NCBI GenBank assembly: GCA_039583875.1
Contig: CM077152.1
Location: 23,721,538 to 23,785,537, forward strand
Length of the DNA: 64,000 nucleotides
Direction: 5' to 3'
DNA from: Platanthera guangdongensis
Taxonomy: Eukaryota; Streptophyta; Magnoliopsida; Asparagales; Orchidaceae
Under the pieces are notes generated by a model. That model worked only from the letters and a program-made list of their open reading frames with translations, was not told the DNA's origin and did not search any database. A program made the position numbers and the translations under genes. Below are positions 56,430-64,000 of this stretch, in pieces (the stretch's first letter is position 1; each line of letters starts with the position of its first letter).

Positions 56430-57367
56430 GGTTTGGACCGGGCGGCTAGCAAGAGAAGCCTGACGACTTGGCAGAGAAGGCCGGGCGGCTTGACAGAGAA
56501 GGTCAGACGGCTAGCAAGAGAAGCCGAGCGGCTAGAAGGAGAAGAGGCCGAAGAGAGAGAGGTCGGCAGAGGAAGTAGTCGCACGGTCTCGCCGGACACA
56601 CCAGCTACAAGGAAAGTCGCGACCAGGATGCGGCTAAGGGAAGAGGAGAGACCGCTAGAGACAAGACAGGTCGCAGCGACTAGCAGTGAAGCGGTTAGAA
56701 GAGAAGTCCGCGCGGTCAAGTTGAGTCCACCAGCGACAAGGAAAATCGCGACCAGGATGCGGCTAAGGGAGGAAGAGAGACCGCTAGCGACAAGACAAGT
56801 CGTAGCGACTAGTGGTGAAGAGGTTAGAAGAGGAGTCCGCGCAGTCAAGGTGAGTCCACCAGCGGCAAGAAAAGATGCCACGACCTAGATGCGGACTGAG
56901 GCGAGAAAAGATGAAGAAACCGCAGTGAGCAAGAGGCGCAATGTACGGCTAGCGAGAGACCGCGGCGACTTTAGAGTGGTCGCGACAAGTGGGAAGAGAA
57001 AGAAACGCGAGAGAAGGCCGCGCGGATAGCAAGGGAGACCAGATGGTCAGAGAAAGAAACAAGAGAGGGTCGACCCCACGTGTGAGAGAGGTTTATAAAA
57101 GAGAGGTAGGAGGAGGAGGAGACGTGGAAGCCACGAGAGAGAGTTACGGAGACGGCTAGAAAAAGACAAGTCGCACCTAGCACGACACTGCGGCTAAGCT
57201 GGAGAAGGGAAAGCCGTGCGGTCAGCTGGGAGAACAGGCGGTTTCCAAACAGAGGCCGGACAACCTAGCTCGGATGGTTAGGAAAAAAGGAGACCGCGAG
57301 TAGCTGCGAACAAACCGCGAGAAACGGCGGACAGAAAGACCGCGAGAACCCAAGGAGGAGACCGGTT
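56340..57367 (-). repeat. Repetitive leader of element F
   Basis: Short GCGGCTAGCAAGAGAAGCC-type repeats lie at 56340-56520. A duplication of about 129 bp follows (GACCAGGATGCGGCTAAGGG at 56621 and 56750). No protein is supported here. Confidence 0.75.
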
Positions 57368-57561
57368 CCTCTGATACCATGTAAAAAGAGGCCTCAAACC
57401 TTGTATATACTTATTGAATGATAAATTACAAGTATGAATATATTTATATAGGAAAAGTGGAAGGAGAGAAATCTAAATCCAAGATGTGGGACTAATACAA
57501 AGAGGGAGGGAAAAGAGAAAAATGGGCCCCTAGATGGGCCCTTAATTAGGCTTTTCTAACG

Positions 57562-57966
57562 AACATGTCTAGTGACTAGACTTTCACAACGCCTAACATG
57601 TGCCTCTAATGGTCTCCTTTGTACGTGTCCAAACCATCTTAGACGAGCTTCTCGCATCTTCTCTGCAATTGGTGCTACCCCTGTCTTATCCCTGATACTT
57701 TCATTCCTATTTTTGTCCAATCTCGTGTGTCCACACATCCATCTAAGCATTCTCATCTCGCAACTCTCATTTTTTGCTCATGTACACAATTCACTGCCCA
57801 ACACTCAGAACCATAGAGCATCGCAGGTCTAATTGCAGTACGGTAAAACTTGCTCTTAAGTTTTAGTGGTACTTTACAATCACATAAGATCCCTGGCGCG
57901 CCTCTCCACTTCAACCAACCCGCTTGGATTCTATGTGTCACATCTTTATCAATACCTCCGTCTCTT
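57562..57966 (-). pseudogene. LINE-, right part: end of ORF2, 5' truncated
   Basis: Minus-strand readings include [57 protein letters not shown] and [20 protein letters not shown]. The copy begins at 57966 on its 5' side (truncated), next to the second TGTGGACACAC (57967-57977). It is the target of copia F. Confidence 0.92.
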
Positions 57967-57977
57967 TGTGGACACAC

Positions 57978-58370
57978 GAGACTGGAAAAAATTAAGAATG
58001 AATGTATCAGAGATAGGACAGAGTTGCACCAATTGCAGAGAAGATGTGAGAAGCTCGACTAAGATGGTTTGGACACGTACAAAGGAGATCATTAGAGGCA
58101 CCAGATAGACGTTGTGAGAGTCTAGTCACTAGACATGTTAATCGAGGGAGGGGTGCAATTCCTACTATTACTCGTAAGAGTAATAATGAGATTTTGACAA
58201 AAGATAGGGCATAATGACGACCAAAGTATAAGGAAAGAGTTGATGTACTTAGGCATTAGTGAGATTATGGCAAAATATAGGGCACAATGACGACAAAGGA
58301 TCCATATAGCCGACCCTACTATAGTGGGATAAAGGCTTGTGTGTTATTGTTGTTATTATTTTATTTTGAT
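57978..58370 (+). pseudogene. LINE+ , right part: ORF2 end and 3' tail
   Basis: Continues LINE+ from 51828: GHT then RLEKIKNECIRDRTELHQLQ across the duplicated TGTGGACACAC. Ends with CTACTATAGTGGGATAAAGGC and a TTGTTGTTA tail. Broken by stops. Confidence 0.9.
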
Positions 58371-60430
58371 GGTTTAAATTGTTTTAGAACTAGGCAGTTT
58401 TTTTCTTCAATATGCATACTTACAAATTCGTCCCAACTCCCAATTCTTGGTGCATAATATCTTCAGCATAGCGAATCAAAAATTGTGACGATCGAAAGTT
58501 GAAGAAGAGAATTCCTCCGTTTGGTCCTCCGGTGTTGAAACCGGAGCCTAAGTGCGAAGTCTAGGAAATACTTTTCCTCCCCCTTGGCCGGCAGCGCCCT
58601 TCCCTCCACCACCCATTTTCGACCACCGCCACCACCGTCCGCCAACTTGGCCGGCTGCCCCCTCCCCTCCCCACCGCTTTCCCCACCCTCCTACAACCAC
58701 CCATTAACTACCTCCGCTTCCTCATAACTACCTATTAACTTACCCATTATCCAATAACTGACCCTCCACTAACCCATAGTTACCCATTAACTCCTCATAT
58801 AATCCGCAAGCTGCAGCCCACTACTCCAAGTACAGATAATAACCGCCCCAATATCCTCTTCCCCCACTCCCCAACTTCCTATAACCACCTTTTCCCCCAC
58901 CAAAACCTCCTTGCATTAACGGAATGACAACTCTCCACTCCCTTGGCCACTGAATTCCATCCGCCTAACTTATCTAAATCCCACCCACGACCACCCCTGA
59001 CAGTTATTCCCTGAACCCAGTCTGGAATCAAAGTCTGAAGCCTATTTGACGCAGGATAAAGTGAAGGCTCTGGTGTGAGAATGCATTAAGAGACTCTAAT
59101 GAATTTATGCACATGTGGTGATAGTGGGTGATCTAGAATGAATGTAATGCTCATGCAATAGCCCAACAAACACTTGTGAGTTTGTTTGTGATTGTAAAGG
59201 CTTTAGTGTTGAATATTGTGATCATTTTCAGTTTGTTAGAATATTATATCACAATGTGTCAATATTATCCCGCGACTTGCTGGGTCTTGTTCGTTCAAAT
59301 ATTTGTTTACCAACTTTCTTACACATGCAATATACTACTTGTTTCCTTAATAAAGGCTCTACTAGATCGTGATTGTTGCGTCATATTATTTATAATTTTA
59401 ATTGATGCAAGCTTAATCGCCGGATACATATCTAATTCGTTTAGTCATTCTTAAAGTTGACCTTTACTTTGTTAGACTGTCCCACGTCATGAGCGCTCAT
59501 ATCACAGTACTTGGACCGCCCTATGCTTCATCACGCCGAACTACGATTTACTTCGAGGGAACTTTGTTTTCCCACTTTCAGTTCTTCAACAAAAAGGTTT
59601 AGGTTCAGCCCTCAATTCCCACTTTGCACTTCAAAGAGCTATGAGATCTCATGACAATTCTTCTCTTCACTATATACGATTCTTCGCCTCTCCATTCTTC
59701 TTCTCATATGATTTGTAGATCGTCATGTGATCATGCCAATCAATGAATTGTCAGTGTTTGAGCAATTTTCTCCTCTTGTGATTCTTGTCGGTTGATTTCT
59801 GATATTCTTTGGGTGCCATCTTTCCTATCTCACCGCATTTGGATTTATCTTAATTTGACTTTTGAATAGCTAAATTTCTTCGATTTCTGTTTTTTTTTCT
59901 TGTCCGTTTGCAGTGGTCCTTCATAAGGATGATTCAAACATATCTAGAGCTTCATTTTTATTTATTCTACTTGTTGAGAAAAATACTCTTTGTTACTATT
60001 TGAGTAAAAATGTTATCGATCATATGATAGTTTTAATTTGTATGAAGGATGTTGAATTCTATGATACTATGTAATTTAATTGATGGATGATAGTTTTAAT
60101 TTGTATGAAGGATGTTGAATTCTATGATACTATGTAATTTAATTTATGGATGCATTTTTTTACAACTTGCACAGAAAAAAATACTCTTGTGCATCACTTC
60201 ATTTCGCATGCCAATAATCATACTGAAAATATTATAGATTAATCTAGCTATAAGAGAAAATTCTATAAATTTTTTTGCTAATGAACATAAATATTAAAAA
60301 AATTATTAAAAATTCAGCTATACAATTGACAATTTGTTGTTAAAGGCTTAAGCGCCAAATCAAAACTACAATTGATAGAGTGTACTCTACATGTTAGAAC
60401 ATATAATCACATATTTATCTTCAAATAAAA
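58371..60430. other. Intergenic DNA, 3' side of the NAC gene
   Basis: 58520-58900 is C-rich with repeated CCACC and TAACTACCCATTAAC phrases. No supported gene. An open stretch at 59176-59454 is hydrophobic and unrecognised, and I take it as chance. Confidence 0.4.
60024..60149. repeat. 63-bp perfect or near-perfect tandem duplication
   Basis: ATGATAGTTTTAATTTGTAT starts at 60024 and 60087. The two units differ at about one base (TTAATTGATGG against TTAATTTATGG). Confidence 0.95.
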
Positions 60431-62735
60431 TTAATGCTTGTGTCCTGAAAGCTGAAGCATAGAGATCCAAGGTAACAAATTCCCATTTATAAACATTCTT
60501 GAAAGGCTTCTCCCTCTGATATTAGGAAACCAAATGTTCTTCCCATCACTCCATTTTGTCCTCATTTTTGCTACTTTCTCCCCTTCATCATTGCTCCTAA
60601 ACTTCTGTCTCACATTTTCTGTGGCTTGAACTCCTGAATAAACTTTGTTCGTCGTCAAATTGGATTGCTCCAACAACCCTCCATGATTAATGCAAGAAGC
60701 TAAAATAACTTCAATAAAACTTAGCATAGAAATCTCTCCATCCCCACTTAAAAGAAACCCCTTTTTCATTCCCTTAACCTTCGTACAACATAAATTCTTA
60801 AATTTTCCAAAGAAAGAGATGCTTGATTTTGCTTTTTCTGAAGATTCGAATCGGCCAACCACAAAGTCGTTTGGATTCAGGTGAATGCTGATCTTCTTTG
60901 CAGGTGCGATCTGATGAAATAATGTTTTGGCAACAACATGGCTTGACATGAATAGTCCTTGGGTGAACTGAATCTGCTCGTTGTAAACATCAAAGGAAGG
61001 GGAACCAGGATTATCTAGGTGGTGATGTTCATCGTGGTTGAAATCGTGTTGATGAATGTTGATGAAACCAATGGAGAAGTCATCTTCTTGAGATTGGGAG
61101 TAGATGGGATTGTTGACTCTTTCTGCTGATTCATAGTTTAAATTTCTTTGATGTGTTTCTGCTGCAATCATCTGAGTATGAGTGAAGGCATGAACTCAAG
61201 TAGCTGATATTTTATGCTGTAAATACTCAAGCATAGTGAAAACTCATTAACCAATATTTCTGCAAGAAATTTCAAAATATAATTTATATGGCTTGGGTTT
61301 ATAACCATTTCTACAAGTACTTGCCTTCCTGAAATTGAAACAAATTAATTTTATTTTGACAATTGAAAATATCTGTTATGATGATTGATCAAATAGCTAA
61401 AACTTTTTTAATGTTGTTACTGATTTATGATCCATCAGAATAGAATAACTTCATTCCTGATTCGAGAATTTTCTAGGGAAGCCTTTCATTTACTTTTCTC
61501 CCATTGAAGCTTCATTTTCCAGTAGTGTTTCTTAATTTTTGGTCTCTTGTAGTAGCTTTGTTGCACATGTGACTAACTTTATGATAAGAGACTATGATCC
61601 AACCACTCGATATAATGTTCAATTAGATCTTGTCCTTAGACGATCATGTTGTTAGACACAGTGATGTAGAATATCATATTTGAAATGGTATGCATCTGTT
61701 CTAAGAACTAAAAAGCTACTTTGGGAAAAAAATTAGTTGTTTCTTCAGATAAGCAAGAAATTTGATCATGAACTATGAAACTAAAGAAATATATGAAAAC
61801 TAGCCTCAAGAGAGAATAAAGATCTCAATAGCATTTAATCTCCATATTTATGAAAAATCATACCCATGAATAAGACAGTGCGTTGAAGTATAGAAGAATT
61901 ATTCTGCATAGTGATTATATGTGTGTGTAGATAGGGTCATTTACTGTGATCTCCCCTTTAACATTACATGAGTTTTTGAAAATTTTAAAAATTAGAGTGA
62001 AAGTTCCTGTAATTTTGTGAAGTCACAAAACCTGAAACATATTTTATATATATACATATGCATATATGCATATCTATATCATAAGAATCTCATGCATAGT
62101 AGCTGCTAGTAAACCAGCAAAACCTGGAACATATTATAAACTATACCTTGAGAATCAGAGATGTGTTCTGTTTGAGGATTTGGAGGACAATCTTTTTGCT
62201 GCACTTTTGTATTCATCATCTGTTTGAACTAAAATTAACTAATTAATCCACAGATAATCACCGTTTACATTGATGAAAACTGGAATCAAAAACATACCTC
62301 CATCAAATTCGCTCCCAGTTTCTTAACGTTTCTAAGATTCTCCACCTTTTTATGCTCTTTGAACTCATCTTCCAACTCACCAATGTCGACAAAGGTTGGC
62401 TGATCTTCAAGTCCACATGACTTTGCAATGAGTCCCGAGGGTACCACACTCCCTGGTTCAATCAGAGAGGAGAAAGACTCGTTGAAGTGAGGAGTAATTC
62501 TAGTCGCCCACATGTCTTCATGGAAATTAGGGTTATTGATCAATTCCTGGGAGGCTGAGGCAACTGAAAGGATTTCATGTAAAATGTCTCCTCCAGTTGT
62601 GTTAAATTGAGAGTAATTGGCAGAATTAATGATTTTTGAGTCAGCCATGAGGATTTGCTGGTAGTCTTCCACTTCCAAAGGAGGCATTGTGAATCTCTGT
62701 TGAAGCCTTGCACATTCCAGTGCTACATCTACCTG
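60431..62735 (-). CDS. NAC transcription factor, C-terminal exons (NAC045/NAC086-like region)
   Basis: Minus strand. Exon 62735-62298 begins after TCATGCAG and reads VDVALECARLQQRFTMPPLE, then ILHEILSVASASQELINNPN and PTFVDIGELEDEFKEHKKVE. That is the conserved region C-terminal to the DNA-binding domain of a NAC subgroup that includes NAC045 and NAC086. It ends ATGGAG|GTATGT. Exon 62219-62147 (MMNTKVQQKDCPPNPQTEHI) ends TCTCAAG|GTATAG. The last exon runs from about 61194 (frame-compatible acceptor CTTGAG|TTCATG) or 61171 (stronger CTCAG|ATG, but out of phase) to the stop at 60431, with TLFHQIAPAKKISIHLNPND. The NAC domain itself is not found in the window and should lie beyond 64000. Such proteins act in the nucleus. 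Frames are open, so the gene is probably functional. Confidence 0.75.
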
Positions 62736-62739
62736 CATG

Positions 62740-62920
62740 ATTTAATTAAAATGCAAATGACCATCTGACACATATGAATATTTGTTATTAGTCAGATATT
62801 TCTTAAAAGTCAAATTTTGTTTGTTTGTTGCACCTGTAGTAAAAAAGTTTTATGACTAAAGACAATTATTTAAATAAAAGGGCTGATAAGGTCAAAAGTA
62901 TGGTTAACTATGTTGACTTA
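62740..62920 (-). other. Intron of the NAC gene, AT-rich
   Basis: Upstream of the 62735 acceptor on the minus strand. No exon seen. Confidence 0.5.
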
Positions 62921-63154
62921 GAGTCCGTTTGGGAGAGCGACAGGCCACCGGTGCGGGAGAAGATGTTGCCAGAAGGCGGAAAAACAAACGCGAGGGAGCA
63001 CTCAGGCGGCAGCCTTTGCACCTGTTTCTGCTAGGAAAACGGAGAAGAAGCTTAGTTCCGAAACTCAGCCCTTTCCCTCGATTGCTGGTGGCTACTGCTC
63101 CCTTCCATGCAGCCGCCGAAATGTCGTCGGCTCATCGCCCTCCCAAACGGACCT
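62921..63154. mobile_element. PIF/Harbinger-type MITE, 234 bp, in the NAC intron
   Basis: Ends GAGTCCGTTTGGGAGAGCGA and, from the right, AGGTCCGTTTGGGAGGGCGA. TTA flanks both sides (62918-62920 and 63155-63157). The open frame across it is not a gene. Confidence 0.88.
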
Positions 63155-63193
63155 TTAGTCACAGTTGTATAAAAAAGTCACATTTTCAGTTGC

Positions 63194-63544
63194 AAAATTA
63201 TTATACTTATAAATTTACTACTTGCACAACTTTTTCTTTCAGAATTCCTTATTAGCCCTCACATTAGTATACTGTATTGTCTTCTTATTGAAAAGGGCTG
63301 CCCGGTGCACAAGGCATCCCCGCAGAGCGAGGGTCCGGGGAGGAGTTCCATCACACGAGTGAAATGTAGGCAAACCTTACCCTAGTGGTGGGACCCTTCC
63401 CCAGACCCTCGCTCCGAGGGGATGCCTTGTGCACCGGGCTGCCCTTTTCAATAAGAAGAAAATACAGTATACTAATGTGAGGGCTAATAAGGAATTCTGA
63501 AAGAAAAAGTTGTATAAGTAGTAAATTTAAAGTATAATCATTTT
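63194..63544. repeat. Large foldback: inverted repeats of about 140 bp including a SINE-like end
   Basis: 63194-63336 and 63402-63544 are reverse complements with few differences: TTTACTACTTG, AGAATTCCTTATTAGCCC, TTCTTATTGAAAAGGGC and GGTGCACAAGGCATCCCC against their complements. The inner part GCCCGGTGCACAAGGCATCC...GAGGGTCCGGGG resembles the 3' part of the plant Au SINE type. The loop (63337-63401) also fits that SINE type (ACCTTACCCTAGTGG). Confidence 0.88.
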
Positions 63545-64000
63545 CTTCTTATCAAAAGCATTTGAAAAAAAGTTAAAACTGTCGAAGTTGAAAAACTCGT
63601 GAAATAGATGAATCGAGCTTGAACAAGATAATTTGGGTCATTTACTTAATGTTGTGAACACGGACAATGCACTGTTCGATTATGTTCATCTTGATCATGT
63701 ATTTTATTATTTAAATCCATCAAATATTCTTTGAAAAAGATATATTTTTAGTTCTGTGAATCTTAAAACACATTGCAATCCTAATGCTTCACAATTTTAA
63801 TCCTCAATCATAAAATTCCTTGGGCATTTCATGGTCATCTTCATTTTGCCGTTTTTGTTCATCACGGGATCAACTCTATAATAAGCAAGCGGAACACGGG
63901 CGAGATTTTTCATCGCGCGTGTCAAGAATCACCTTCGATGGCACATAAGTAAAGCTGTGAGGGTTCTGAAATGTAGCCATTGTGGAGCTAAGCGCCTCAT
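63545..64000. other. AT-rich DNA at the window end, no exon recognised
   Basis: Probably NAC intron or upstream DNA. I searched the minus strand for NAC-domain motifs and saw none. Confidence 0.4.

Larger units (their letters stand above)
52000..57561 (-). mobile_element. Element F: near-complete Ty1/copia retrotransposon with 182-bp LTRs
   Basis: LTRs at 52000-52181 and 57380-57561, each 182 bp, running TGTTAGAAAAGCC...CTCTTTACA on the minus strand. The target duplication is AATAT (51995-51999) and AACAT (57562-57566), one mismatch. The minus strand has a primer site TGGTATCAGAGG right after the 5' LTR (57379-57368) and a polypurine tract GCGGGGGAG (about 52190-52182) before the 3' LTR. Gag, protease, integrase, RT and RNase H are in copia order. 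Confidence 0.95.

Noticed and set aside
59176..59454. Hydrophobic 92-codon frame, a possible small membrane protein
   Set aside because: AT-rich DNA with no homology recognised; chance frames of this type are common.

Overview
The window is plant nuclear DNA, almost certainly from a flowering plant. Two intron-containing host genes are visible only in part. Nearly everything else is transposable-element sequence of typical plant families: Ty1/copia and Ty3/gypsy LTR elements, a hAT transposon, LINEs, MITEs and a SINE-like foldback. There is no bacterial or phage gene organisation, no CRISPR array, and no tRNA or rRNA that I could recognise. The species cannot be named from the sequence.

Layout. 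1-1413: 3' end of a decayed copia element with the start of its LTR. 1414-2526: minus-strand remnant of a gypsy-type element (Transposase_28-like domain). 2600-4546: LTR-like DNA packed with short hairpins. 4547-7865: a whole but dead hAT transposon sitting in a gypsy LTR (element A) with a perfect 8-bp target duplication. 8128-13778: element A gag, itself split by a Tekay/Del-like gypsy element (B, 8835-13491, TSD ATGCT). 14239-15986: AT-rich DNA with a Tourist-like MITE. 15987-23510: a complete but mutated copia element (C) with LTRs of about 1.65 kb. 23511-28258: ordinary DNA, then GC-rich LTR-like DNA. 28259-36947: a complete gypsy-like element (D) that carries only gag between 2.24-kb LTRs (TSD CTTGT). 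36953-37554: gypsy gag relic. 37555-38054: 500 Ns. 38055-39430: part of a second LTR related to D. 39431-41289: minus-strand gypsy element (E) lacking its RT. 41630-42535: LINE fragment. 43928-49514: three exons of a DUF971 gene. 49880-58370: LINE, interrupted by an inverted LINE, interrupted by a copia element (F). 60431-62735: C-terminal exons of a NAC transcription-factor gene on the minus strand. 62921-63544: a PIF/Harbinger MITE and a large foldback.

How the parts relate. Target-site duplications give insertion orders: element A, then B (in its gag) and the hAT (in its LTR); LINE+, then LINE-, then copia F. Element C and element D have near-identical LTR pairs and look youngest. No element keeps a full set of intact enzymes. 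The D gag reading frame is open over 550 codons, but D would need enzymes from a partner.

The most unusual theme is that several unrelated elements carry dense arrays of short inverted-repeat motifs in their LTRs or subterminal regions, and some motifs are shared between elements: GCGGACT/AGTCCGC in copia C and gypsy-like D, and TTCGWCGAA plus GTTGAGTG in A and B. I found no cellular defence or biosynthetic system here.
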